41,342 bases of DNA from Alphaproteobacteria bacterium (GTDB taxonomy: Bacteria > Pseudomonadota > Alphaproteobacteria > Rs-D84). Positions 9,644-17,233 of this stretch are shown piece after piece. The notes under the pieces were generated by a model that saw nothing but the letters and a program-made list of their open reading frames with translations, was not told the DNA's origin and ran no database searches. Made by a program: the position numbers and the translations under genes. The stretch is from NCBI GenBank assembly GCA_017616785.1, contig JAFZXK010000002.1:1-41342 (forward strand). Direction: 5' to 3'. Within the stretch, counting starts at the first letter, position 1; each line of letters begins with the position of its first letter.

Positions 9644-9894
9644 TGAATCAGACGGGAATCTGGTTCGGGGCTGTCGAAGGCCTTGGTACTCTCGGTGCAT
9701 TGCATCGTTATCCTAAAGTGTCTTGTACACTTCTTGCGATTTTCATGTTTTGCACCGTTTTGATCTTACTCCCCGATTGTGTGGTTCGGGGTGCCGTTGG
9801 GATATAAAAAAGGTGTAAAAACCGAAACCCATCGGAATCAATAGAGTACTGATTTTCGAACACCCCGACCGTTCCATTTGGTAACGGTTTTTTT
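9644..9894 (+). ncRNA. Putative structured non-coding RNA of about 250 nt
   Basis: Between the promoter at 9609 and a terminator at 9868-9894 the sequence folds into two domains. Domain 1: TCGGGG (9665-9670) pairs with CCCCGA (9771-9776). It encloses a wide internal loop, then CGGTGCA (9693-9699) with TGCACCG (9751-9757), ATCG (9704-9707) with CGAT (9737-9740) and AAGTGT (9716-9721) with ACACTT (9727-9732). Domain 2: CGGGGTG (9787-9793) pairs with CACCCCG (9861-9867). It encloses CCGtTGGG (9794-9801)/CCCAtCGG (9828-9835) and AATCA/TGATT hairpins. Domain 1, a long rod with a central bubble, recalls 6S RNA, but I recognise no conserved 6S, tmRNA, RNase P or SRP sequence. Ends are inferred from promoter and terminator positions. 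Confidence 0.5.
9868..9894 (+). terminator. Terminator of the putative non-coding RNA
   Basis: ACCGTT (9868-9873) pairs with AACGGT (9883-9888) around a 9-nt loop, followed by a run of seven T. Confidence 0.75.
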
Positions 9895-9911
9895 AAGCGA
9901 CAAAAAAATCT

Positions 9912-10025
9912 TTGTCATTGCGGCCTCCGGGCCGCAATAGGGAGGAGAAAAAATTTCCCTATGGCGGACCACGGGTCCCACGAAAAATAGAATTTTTCGT
10001 GGGTGACACCTGCCCGCCATGACAA
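9912..10025. repeat. GTCAT-bounded composite palindrome
   Basis: The element opens with TTGTCAT and closes with ATGACAA. It contains nested perfect inverted repeats: TTGCGGCC/GGCCGCAA, TGGCGG/CCGCCA, and the 12-bp CCCACGAAAAAT/ATTTTTCGTGGG. A second element bounded the same way follows at 10037-10073, and a third is at 24531-24618. This is an intergenic dispersed-repeat pattern with no coding potential noticed. Confidence 0.55.
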
Positions 10026-10036
10026 AAAAGGAAAGG

Positions 10037-10073
10037 TTGTCATTCTGAACTTGTTTCAGAACCGGAATGACAA
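10037..10073. repeat. Short GTCATTC...GAATGAC palindromic repeat
   Basis: TTGTCATTC (10037-10045) and GAATGACAA (10065-10073) form a 9-bp inverted repeat around a 19-nt centre containing GAACTTGTTTCAG. It lies just upstream of the ribosome site of the next gene. A possible promoter (TTGTTT at 10051, 17 nt, TAAAAC at 10074) partly overlaps it. Confidence 0.5.
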
Positions 10074-10096
10074 TAAAACAAAAAAGGAGAGCAAAA

Positions 10097-12031
10097 ATGA
10101 ACCCCAAAACACTTTTAATCACAACCGTTGTCGGTATTGCAACGACGGCGGCATTTGGTGCGGCATCTGTGCGTGCACCACAACTTGGTGGCGGTGCAAC
10201 TACAACACCGGCAACGACATCAACAACGGCACGTGCGGGAACATTGCGTGCGCAAACGATGAAGACATCAATGTCAACATCAACCGCCACACCAACGACA
10301 ACCGCGTCCATTTCGGAACCGATTGCGGCGGAAACAACCGATGCGCGTCTTTCTTTCCTTAAAAGTGTAAAAGGGTTCAATCCAGGTAAAGTAAAAGATA
10401 CATCTGCCACACAACAAGAATTAAACAATATCGATTCACGTATCGAAGAATTACAATCAAAACTTGACGCCGCAGAATCCGCCCAGGCAACCGTCCTTAC
10501 GGAATCCAACATCGATGCCAAAATCGAAGAAAAACTTACGGAACTCGGCGCATCAACAAGTGCAAAAGATACTTACAGCAAGACAGAAATAAACGCTTTA
10601 CTATCCGCATTGGAAAAGAAGTTACCACAAATCGATGACCGCGGAAATATCAACATACCAACATCAAACGGACAAAGCCAAATACAACTTTTGCCATATT
10701 ATCTTTATGCCACGCACACACACGCCATGTTAGGACACAGTATGACATATAAACTCTATACTCCACATGATTTTGGAACAACAAATTGGCAAAGTTTGGC
10801 ACAAGAATATACAAGCGGCTGGGTAAATGATATTTGTTCAGAATATCAATCAAACCCAGATTTATTATCATGTGGTTTCTGGGTTGCTAATGGTACAAGT
10901 ACTGCGATGACAGAGTTTCTTGTTTCGCGATGCGACAAAGGGTTTTATCTGTTTTACACAACCAATGTGGGTGGTGTGCAAACTAGCAAGTATGCAACAT
11001 ATGAAAACAAAACAGAAACACAAATTCGGGAATATTTTTGCGGCACACTGCCCAATGATTTATGTTGGATATCAAATTTTCAAATAAAATCATCAATGGG
11101 CGATTGCACACCAAAAATTTTCTATGTGAATATGAGTAACTCTGTGCCGCCGTATTACTTGTACCATACGCAAACAAACTTTGGGGAATTGTTCCAAAAC
11201 AATTTTTACAGATTGACACAGCCGGGTTCCGTAAGTTCTGTGCCAGAAACTTGGATAACCGATATCTGTTTGCCAAATCAATCAAATGAAAATGTTGTTG
11301 GGTGCGGACTATGGGAAACCCATGGTAATCCAATGGAAGAATTTTCTGTAAGTATTTGCTATAAAGGATTTTATGAAACCTCCCCCGCTGTGCCAGGTAC
11401 AAATGGTGCAACAGAATATCATTATATGACATTTGAAAACCTAACCGAATCCGAAGCACGAACTCGTCTTTGTGGTGGATTGCCCGTGGAATCATGTTGG
11501 ATATCATCATATGCTAACGGTACTGGTAATTGGGGTGATAGTTGTGCTCCGACATATATCACTTTACAAAAAATAATCCCAGCAGAGTATTGGTTATCAG
11601 GTATATCATATGATTCTTTAAATCCGCGCACAGAACATTGGTACACGTACAGCGGAAACCCATCGAATCAATTGTTCAATACATGGGAAAATGAAATTTG
11701 CCAATTATATACTAATGAATTCGATTGTTGCATGAATAGTCATAGTAACGGCAATTTCTGGATAGAAATCCTGCATAATGGTTATAAATTGACCAATTTA
11801 ACAACAACTACAAATAATGGCAGGATGGTATTAAAGCAGCGAATATCATCATATCAGTATAACGACACACAATCCCTTAGGGCTGCGGTTTGTGGTAATG
11901 CATCTATTGACGATTGCTGGGTAGAAGAAGGAATACCAGGTTTAGGTTCAACTACAATATGCGGGCATTCAGCATATCTTGGCCATGTTTATTGGGCTAT
12001 AATCCCAAGTCAATCACAAAGCGATATATAA
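10097..12031 (+). CDS. Secreted protein with three homologous Cys-containing modules
   Basis: The 644-aa product starts with a signal peptide (residues 1-22), then a Thr/Ala-rich low-complexity stretch (about 30-75). A predicted coiled coil (about 105-165, ELNNIDSRIEELQSKLDAAE) follows, then three tandem modules of about 145 residues from roughly 199, 350 and 493. Each module has a YxL start, a W-x-[NTE]-[DE]-I-C motif, a central CG/CC pair, an aromatic KGFY or NGYK strand and a closing CG-x6-CW motif. The third copy is the most diverged. The start has AGGAG 7 nt upstream; an in-frame ATG at 10067 does not. By eye, base use in the module half is more AT-rich than the N-terminal third. The layout suggests an exported protein with a coiled-coil stalk and disulfide-bonded modules. 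I recognise no family. Confidence 0.85.
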   Translation: MNPKTLLITTVVGIATTAAFGAASVRAPQLGGGATTTPATTSTTARAGTLRAQTMKTSMSTSTATPTTTASISEPIAAETTDARLSFLKSVKGFNPGKVKDTSATQQELNNIDSRIEELQSKLDAAESAQATVLTESNIDAKIEEKLTELGASTSAKDTYSKTEINALLSALEKKLPQIDDRGNINIPTSNGQSQIQLLPYYLYATHTHAMLGHSMTYKLYTPHDFGTTNWQSLAQEYTSGWVNDICSEYQSNPDLLSCGFWVANGTSTAMTEFLVSRCDKGFYLFYTTNVGGVQTSKYATYENKTETQIREYFCGTLPNDLCWISNFQIKSSMGDCTPKIFYVNMSNSVPPYYLYHTQTNFGELFQNNFYRLTQPGSVSSVPETWITDICLPNQSNENVVGCGLWETHGNPMEEFSVSICYKGFYETSPAVPGTNGATEYHYMTFENLTESEARTRLCGGLPVESCWISSYANGTGNWGDSCAPTYITLQKIIPAEYWLSGISYDSLNPRTEHWYTYSGNPSNQLFNTWENEICQLYTNEFDCCMNSHSNGNFWIEILHNGYKLTNLTTTTNNGRMVLKQRISSYQYNDTQSLRAAVCGNASIDDCWVEEGIPGLGSTTICGHSAYLGHVYWAIIPSQSQSDI

Positions 12032-12034
12032 ACA

Positions 12035-12058
12035 AACCGCCCGCAAATGCGGGCGGTT
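12035..12058. terminator. GC-rich hairpin between convergent genes
   Basis: AACCGCCCGC and GCGGGCGGTT form a perfect 10-bp stem with a 4-nt loop, 3 nt after the upstream stop codon. There is no strong T-run on the plus strand; the minus strand has TTTGTTTAT after the stem, so it may work mainly for the gene at 12109. Confidence 0.55.
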
Positions 12059-12061
12059 CAC

Positions 12062-12104
12062 TAAACCTGTCCCACGAAGCCCTTGGCGAAGCGGGGACAC
12101 TTTC
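12062..12104. repeat. CCCACGAAG/GGCGAAG dispersed repeat, copy 1
   Basis: GTCCCACGAAGCCC followed by TTGGCGAAGCGGGGAC forms an imperfect inverted repeat between convergent genes. A longer relative (CCCCACGAAGCC ... GGCGAAGTGGGG) is at 12539-12597. Confidence 0.4.
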
Positions 12105-12108
12105 ACTC

Positions 12109-12519
12109 TTATAACTTCTTCATTGCTGAAACATCGATTTCAATCATGGATGCGCCGTTTTTATCAACTTCGCCCCAGATTTCAACATAATCGGACGGTG
12201 CAACATTCATGCCGTTCCAATCCATTTCATCTATTTCAACATTGATTGTACCGGTGTTATCTTGGAAAACATAAGAATTTTCACCATTTTGGCGCAACAA
12301 GTATCCACGAACAATAACCGGCGAATTATCAGATAAACCACGAACCTGTTCAATGGTCATAACTTCGGTAACCGTTCCGTTGTTCATATTGTTGTGCTTT
12401 GCCATATTCCCAGAACCCGCAAACGCGACCGTTGATACCGCAACACCAAACACCGCAACCAAAGACGCCTTTTTCATTTTGCATTCCTTGGATTTTTTCT
12501 TCATTTTTTCGTCTTTCAT
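12109..12519 (-). CDS. Periplasmic BOF-family (YgiW-like, OB-fold) protein
   Basis: The 136-aa protein has a signal peptide (MKKASLVAVFGVAVSTVAFA) and a single small domain. The domain segments TIEQVRGLSDNSPVIVRGYLLRQ, SYVFQDNTGTINVEID and PSDYVEIWGEVDKN match the bacterial OB-fold (BOF/DUF388, COG3111) family, whose members are periplasmic and linked to stress responses. Two starts are possible. The ATG at 12519 has a good AGGAAG. The ATG at 12477 has AAGGA 7 nt upstream and begins exactly at the signal peptide (122 aa). The longer form is reported; the shorter is equally plausible. Substrate unknown. Confidence 0.8.
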   Translation of the reverse strand: MKDEKMKKKSKECKMKKASLVAVFGVAVSTVAFAGSGNMAKHNNMNNGTVTEVMTIEQVRGLSDNSPVIVRGYLLRQNGENSYVFQDNTGTINVEIDEMDWNGMNVAPSDYVEIWGEVDKNGASMIEIDVSAMKKL

Positions 12520-12538
12520 TTTTTCTTCCTTTGGTTTA

Positions 12539-12597
12539 CCCCCACGAAGCCCCTTGTTTCGGCATAGTGCAACGAAAGCGGATTGGCGAAGTGGGGT
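12539..12597. repeat. CCCACGAAG/GGCGAAG dispersed repeat, copy 2
   Basis: CCCCACGAAGCCCC opens and GGCGAAGTGGGG closes an imperfect palindrome upstream of the BOF gene. Its left arm is close to 12064-12076. Confidence 0.4.
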
Positions 12598-12669
12598 TTG
12601 TTTTTGTTATGTGCTTTTCACACATGCAAATTATACCGAAAAAACAAGGAAAAATATTCAGGAATGGTT

Positions 12670-13377
12670 TCAAAGGAATTTATGCAACCCCGCGCCATTT
12701 TGGTTCAGCCACCGCCGCGCACGTTCGACACCAAAACCGTAAAGCCCGCGGACCAGCGCCCAAAATTCCGGCGAATGATCCATATGCTTAACATGCGCCA
12801 ATTCATGCATTACGACATACCGCATAACATCAAACGGCGCAAACGCCAACCGCCATGAAAAAGACATCGTTCCCGTCGTTGACCGCGACCCCCACCGCGA
12901 AGTCGTATCACGCAGACAAATTTTCTTTGGCCAAAAATCGCGCGGCGTTTGACGAATTAAATCTTTTATTTGCTTTAACAATTCAGTTTTGATGAACATA
13001 CGCACGCGATTTTCAAGCATGCCCGCGTCGCCACCGACAAACAGTGTCCACGTTCCGTCATCGTTCAAAACAAATTTATTTCCACGCAGATTTTCATCAT
13101 AAATAACGCGCACCCGCATATCCAAAAAGTCAAACATATCGCCCGATTTCAAATGTTCTTTTTTCGGTGCATTTGCAAAAAAGCGTTCAAGCCAGCGCCG
13201 CTTTTGTTCAACAAATTTCATAACCGTTGAATTAGCGGAAATAAAAGGTCGCGTTGCGTCAATCCGCCGCACATCACCCGCACGCGGTCGCAATGTTATA
13301 TTCCGCGCGCCGGTACGCACAGTTATAACGACCGGTATCTTTTCCCCAGATGAAGTTACAAATTCAAATTCAGACAT
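12670..13377 (-). CDS. YgjP-like (DUF45/M48-type) zinc metallopeptidase
   Basis: The 235-aa protein carries the metal-binding motif HELAH (H191, E192, H195) with a third ligand H201 in HMDHSPEFW. This HELxH-x5-HxxxFW pattern is the YgjP/SprT-like signature, and the preceding DTTSRWGSRSTTGTMSFSWRL segment is also typical. Cytosolic location is expected because no signal peptide is visible; substrates of this family are not well defined. Its ATG overlaps the transketolase stop by 8 nt (ATGTCTGA), so the two are translationally coupled. Confidence 0.88.
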   Translation of the reverse strand: MSEFEFVTSSGEKIPVVITVRTGARNITLRPRAGDVRRIDATRPFISANSTVMKFVEQKRRWLERFFANAPKKEHLKSGDMFDFLDMRVRVIYDENLRGNKFVLNDDGTWTLFVGGDAGMLENRVRMFIKTELLKQIKDLIRQTPRDFWPKKICLRDTTSRWGSRSTTGTMSFSWRLAFAPFDVMRYVVMHELAHVKHMDHSPEFWALVRGLYGFGVERARRWLNQNGAGLHKFL

Positions 13378-15148
13378 GTTTCATTTTTGTGCGAATCGCA
13401 TTTGCGATTTTATTCGCATCAAATCCACATGCACGATACACCAATTCAGATGGCCCTGACAAGCCAAATTCATCAATTCCAACAACAATATCCGCGAATT
13501 CAAACCATGGGGCGGTTGATGCGGCCTCTATCGCGACAACGGTTCCGGCCAAGATTTTATCTTTGTACCGCGCATCCATCGCACGAAAATGCGCAACCGA
13601 CGGCATACTTACCACCTGAATCGCACCACCAAGAATCCGCGCAACATCGACCGAAAGCGGGACTTCGGACCCGGTTGCAATAATCGTCATCTTTGCGCGC
13701 GTACGCCCCGAACGATACACAACATATCCACCATATTTTATTTCACCGAACACCGCATTGCCGACCGGCGCAATTGCCTGGCGCGACAAAACAATGCAAG
13801 ACGGACGATTTGTTTCACCTAGGGCCGTTTGCCACGACCAAATAACCTCTGGCATATTGCATGGTCGAAAAACATTCATGTTTGGAATCAAACGCAATCC
13901 GGCAAGTTGCTCTATCGGTTGATGCGTCGGACCATCTTGGCCGACGGCGATACTGTCATGCGTCAAAACATACACAACCGGCAATCCCGAAATCGCGGAA
14001 AGACGCATCGCACCACGCATATAATCACTGAACACTAAAAATGTTGAACCCGCCGCGCGAACACCGCTGTACGCCATACCGTTCATAATCGCCGCCATCG
14101 CATGTTCCCGCACGCCATAGTTTATATATCGTCCCGAAAAATTATCAGCGGTAATTTCACGCACACCAGCCACACGCATATTTGTACTTTGACCCAAATC
14201 CGCACTGCCGATAACAACATCCGCGCCCTGCTTCATAACCGCCGCCAAATATTCACCCGACATCTCACGCGTTGACACCGCAACCGTTTTCTGTGGCAAA
14301 AAAACCTTTGGCACATTTGCATATTTTATCTTTTCCGACTTTTTATGTCCGCGCGCAAATTTGCGCCATAAATCACGACCGATTTTTGAATCAAGATGTT
14401 TTATTAGGTTTATAATTTCCGATTCACTTATCGCAAACCCATGCGCGCGCGCAGTTCCCGAAACACTTGCACCCTGACCAAGTGTAGTATCACACCGCAC
14501 AAACAATGGACCGTTCGTCGGCGAACTTATCGCATCATAAAGTTCGTTCATATCTGTGCCGTCCGCCATGCGCACCGTCCAACCCGCCGCGCGCATACGC
14601 ATCGAAACATTTTTATCGGTTTGCGCCACCCCATCGATGCTTAGACCATTATTATCCCAAAGCAAAACCAAATTATCCAAATTATATCGACCGGCGAAAC
14701 CAATCGCCTCTTGCGCGACACCTTCCATCAAATCACCATCGGAACAAAGGCAATACACACGACCACCCGTTTTATTATGCTTTGCGGCAATCGCCATACC
14801 AACGGCATTCGCAATACCTTGACCCAATGGCCCCGTCGTCGCGGCGACCCCATCAATTCCAAATTCCGGATGTCCCGGCAAACCGCCAATTTGCCGAAAA
14901 GATTTTATATCGGATATATTATACCCCGACAATTTAAGCACCGCATACAGCATCGCCGACCCATGCCCCGCCGACAAAACAAACCTGTCACGCGCCGGAT
15001 TCAAAAGCACAGTATAAATCAATGTAACTATATCCGCGGCGCCAAGCACAATTCCAACATGCCCACTTTTGGCCGCCACCACCGCGCGCAAACCGTCCGC
15101 ACGCAGTGCATTTGACATTTCGTGTAAATTTTTGGAATCTATTTTCAT
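13370..15148 (-). CDS. tkt: Transketolase
   Basis: This 592-aa thiamine-diphosphate enzyme transfers two-carbon units between sugar phosphates in the non-oxidative pentose phosphate pathway. Visible are the active-site histidines (SGH30, GH62), the ThDP/Mg motif (DGDLMEG at 137-143 through DNN at 165-167), TGPLGQG at 105-111, the catalytic Glu region YGVREHAM, and HDSIAVGQDGPTHQP. It is about 70 residues shorter than common 660-aa transketolases, yet all landmark motifs are kept. No ribosome site precedes the ATG, and the -10 at 15157-15165 is only 8 nt away, so the mRNA may be leaderless. The metalloprotease gene follows with an 8-nt overlap. Confidence 0.95.
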   Translation of the reverse strand: MKIDSKNLHEMSNALRADGLRAVVAAKSGHVGIVLGAADIVTLIYTVLLNPARDRFVLSAGHGSAMLYAVLKLSGYNISDIKSFRQIGGLPGHPEFGIDGVAATTGPLGQGIANAVGMAIAAKHNKTGGRVYCLCSDGDLMEGVAQEAIGFAGRYNLDNLVLLWDNNGLSIDGVAQTDKNVSMRMRAAGWTVRMADGTDMNELYDAISSPTNGPLFVRCDTTLGQGASVSGTARAHGFAISESEIINLIKHLDSKIGRDLWRKFARGHKKSEKIKYANVPKVFLPQKTVAVSTREMSGEYLAAVMKQGADVVIGSADLGQSTNMRVAGVREITADNFSGRYINYGVREHAMAAIMNGMAYSGVRAAGSTFLVFSDYMRGAMRLSAISGLPVVYVLTHDSIAVGQDGPTHQPIEQLAGLRLIPNMNVFRPCNMPEVIWSWQTALGETNRPSCIVLSRQAIAPVGNAVFGEIKYGGYVVYRSGRTRAKMTIIATGSEVPLSVDVARILGGAIQVVSMPSVAHFRAMDARYKDKILAGTVVAIEAASTAPWFEFADIVVGIDEFGLSGPSELVYRACGFDANKIANAIRTKMKHV

Positions 15149-15152
15149 TTTG

Positions 15153-15161
15153 TGGTATTAT
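15153..15161 (+). promoter_or_regulatory. Extended -10 of rnhA-recO
   Basis: TG-G-TATTAT on the plus strand, 24 nt before the rnhA start codon at 15186. It overlaps the oppositely oriented -10 of transketolase, so the two transcription units share one promoter core. No clear -35 was seen. Confidence 0.45.
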
Positions 15162-15165
15162 ATCA
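15157..15165 (-). promoter_or_regulatory. Extended -10 of transketolase
   Basis: TG-A-TATAAT on the minus strand (15165-15157). Only ACCACAAA separates it from the ATG at 15148, which would put transcription start within a base or two of the start codon. Confidence 0.5.
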
Positions 15166-15185
15166 CAAACAAAGGATGAAATAAA

Positions 15186-15614
15186 ATGTTAAAAATTTGG
15201 ACAGACGGCAGTTGTCTTGGTAACCCCGGCCCCGGCGGTTGGGCTTTTGTTGCGACCGATGGAAAAAACACTGCGGAAAGATGCGGGGGCGAAAAAGACA
15301 CAACCAACAACCGCATGGAATTGACCGCGGTTATACGCGCAATATCGGCCGCACGCAAACATAACGAAATTGAAATTCACACCGACAGCCAATATGTTAA
15401 AAACGGCACACAGGTTTGGATGAAAAATTGGAAAAGAAATAATTGGCGCACGGCGGATAAAAAGCCCGTAAAAAATCAAGACCTTTGGCAAAAACTTGAT
15501 GAATTGGTGTCCGCGGTAAAAGTCCATTGGGTTTGGGTGCGTGGACACAACGGCGAAGAACTAAATGAACGTTGCGATGAACTTGCGCGTGGCGCGGCCA
15601 CAGAACTAAAATAA
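15186..15614 (+). CDS. rnhA: Ribonuclease HI
   Basis: The 142-aa enzyme cleaves the RNA strand of RNA-DNA hybrids. The carboxylate tetrad is visible: D7 (WTDGSC), E45 (RMELTAV), D67 (HTDSQYV) and D131 (CDELAR), plus the flexible-loop H121 (RGHNGEE). A W-rich basic protrusion (NWKRNNWRTADKKPVKN) matches the handle of E. coli RNase HI. AAAGGA lies upstream of the ATG. recO starts 3 nt after its stop, so the two are co-transcribed. Confidence 0.97.
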   Translation: MLKIWTDGSCLGNPGPGGWAFVATDGKNTAERCGGEKDTTNNRMELTAVIRAISAARKHNEIEIHTDSQYVKNGTQVWMKNWKRNNWRTADKKPVKNQDLWQKLDELVSAVKVHWVWVRGHNGEELNERCDELARGAATELK

Positions 15615-15617
15615 AAA

Positions 15618-16283
15618 ATGAAACTTGAATCAATCGGCATTTTAATATCACTGCGTCCATTTAGTGAACGCGATGCGGTTGCGCACATATTCACACGTGA
15701 CCACGGTGTTGTTGCCGGAATGATGCGCGGTGCAATTGTTGCAAAAACGAACAAGCCACTTGTCGGACAAATCGGAAACGCCACATGGGGCGCGCGGCTT
15801 GATTCCGCACTTGGCATATTTCATTGGGACGCCGAAAGAAATTTGATCGCACCAATCATGATGAATTTTGAACGCATAAAATTTGTGAACTGCGTTTTTG
15901 ATTTAGTTAAAACCTTGTTGCCCGAACGCGAATCGTATAGTGCACTTTTCGATGCAACAATAAAATTTATGATGGATTTACCCAAATCAAATTCACCATT
16001 TGACGATTACCTGCTATGGGAAATGACGCTTTTGCGCGAATTGGGTTTCGCATTAGATTTGACAAAATGTTCGGGATGCGGGCGGGATGAAAACCTGAAC
16101 TACCTTTCACCGAAAACCGGGCGCGCGGTATGCGCCGAATGCGCCGAACCTTACAAAAACCGGCTGTTTCGGTTGCCTTTGACACTTGATATAACAATTA
16201 AATTTCTTGAAAAGATATGCGATGAATTGGGCGCCAAAGTTCCGAATTCACGCACAACTTTGACACATAAAAAAAATTCTTAA
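15618..16283 (+). CDS. recO: DNA repair protein RecO
   Basis: The 221-aa protein has the RecO order: an N-terminal OB fold (SIGILISLRPFSERDAVAHIFT), a helical middle (FDDYLLWEMTLLRELGFALDL) and a four-cysteine zinc site (C151, C154, C172, C175). RecO anneals SSB-coated DNA and loads RecA with RecR in gap repair. Length is normal for alphaproteobacterial RecO. It follows rnhA by 3 nt. Confidence 0.93.
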   Translation: MKLESIGILISLRPFSERDAVAHIFTRDHGVVAGMMRGAIVAKTNKPLVGQIGNATWGARLDSALGIFHWDAERNLIAPIMMNFERIKFVNCVFDLVKTLLPERESYSALFDATIKFMMDLPKSNSPFDDYLLWEMTLLRELGFALDLTKCSGCGRDENLNYLSPKTGRAVCAECAEPYKNRLFRLPLTLDITIKFLEKICDELGAKVPNSRTTLTHKKNS

Positions 16284-16290
16284 ATTTTTG

Positions 16291-16319
16291 TTGCATGGCA
16301 CGGAAAAAATTTCTAAGAT
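16291..16319 (+). promoter_or_regulatory. Promoter of the DsbA-like gene
   Basis: TTGCAT (16291-16296), 17 nt, TAAGAT (16314-16319); ribosome site AAAGGAG and ATG at 16350 follow. Confidence 0.6.
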
Positions 16320-16349
16320 ACAACCGTTCAACAAGCAAAGGAGAAAACT

Positions 16350-17165
16350 ATGTTTTGGACAATCCTCATTCTGGTTATCGGAATCGCGCTGTTTTTGTTT
16401 GGCGGTATGCTCTTTAAACAAGATAGCAAGAAACCGGCATCCGGTCTTACAAAAATAATCAAATTGATTGCTATCATTTTGATTTCTGGCTGTGTCTGCC
16501 GCATTTATATGCCGTATTACTTGACACATACAAACCCAATGCTTCTGCAGGAAATGGTTTCCGCGATGCAGGAACAACAGAACGCCGAAAAGAACAAGGC
16601 GATTCGCAAATATGTCCGTTCTAATATAAAGGACATGATTGGCGATGCACCGATTTGGGGTAACGAAGATGCCAAGAAAACTATTTTCTTGTGGTCTGAC
16701 TATTCTTGTCCGTATTGCCGTCGTGTTCATGGCGAATTGGCCCGTGTTATGGAAGGTCGCGATGACGTCCGCGTTGTGTTAAAAAACTTTTCAATCCATG
16801 GCGAATTGTCTGATGCACCGGCCAAGGCGGTTATCGCTGCGAAATTACAGGGCAATGACAAAGCCGCGGCATTGGATAGAAAATTGATGGAAAAAGAATA
16901 TTATACCCAAGATGACCTTAAAGATCGTTCGAAACTTGGCGATAAAATCAAAAAGAACGTCATGAAATTGGCTGGTGAGGCCGGACTTGACACCGCCCAG
17001 TTGGAAAAAGATATGAACGGCGAAGTTGTCGCACGTGAACTGAAAAACGTTCGTGATTTGGCACAACGTTTTGAAATCAGCGGCACACCGTATTTGGTTA
17101 TCGGCGAAGATGCGTTCCCAGGCGCAATACCGTATGACCAAATTATCAAGGCATTGGATAAATAA
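16350..17165 (+). CDS. Membrane-tethered DsbA-like thiol:disulfide oxidoreductase
   Basis: The 271-aa protein begins with two hydrophobic segments (about residues 3-22 and 36-55), then a helical linker (LLQEMVSAMQEQQNAEKNK). A DsbA-type thioredoxin fold follows with the redox motif C120-P-Y-C123 (WSDYSCPYC) and the cis-proline loop GTPYLVIG near the C-terminus. Such proteins form or shuffle disulfides in exported proteins. That fits a genome stretch where at least six nearby genes encode secreted proteins with many paired cysteines; this link is inference. AAAGGAG precedes the ATG; a strong terminator follows. Confidence 0.92.
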   Translation: MFWTILILVIGIALFLFGGMLFKQDSKKPASGLTKIIKLIAIILISGCVCRIYMPYYLTHTNPMLLQEMVSAMQEQQNAEKNKAIRKYVRSNIKDMIGDAPIWGNEDAKKTIFLWSDYSCPYCRRVHGELARVMEGRDDVRVVLKNFSIHGELSDAPAKAVIAAKLQGNDKAAALDRKLMEKEYYTQDDLKDRSKLGDKIKKNVMKLAGEAGLDTAQLEKDMNGEVVARELKNVRDLAQRFEISGTPYLVIGEDAFPGAIPYDQIIKALDK

Positions 17166-17185
17166 TTGTATTCCGATATACAAAA

Positions 17186-17214
17186 AATTCCCGCATGTCT
17201 GCGGGAATTTTTTT
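17186..17214 (+). terminator. Terminator of the DsbA-like gene
   Basis: AATTCCCGCA (17186-17195) pairs with TGCGGGAATT (17200-17209) around a 4-nt loop, followed by a T-run. Confidence 0.85.
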
Positions 17215-17233
17215 ACTTTAGTCCATAAAAACA

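Noticed and set aside
9838..10521. Minus-strand frame of 227 codons opposite the three-module gene start
   Set aside because: It crosses the RNA terminator and palindromic repeats, and is antisense to a well-supported signal-peptide gene.
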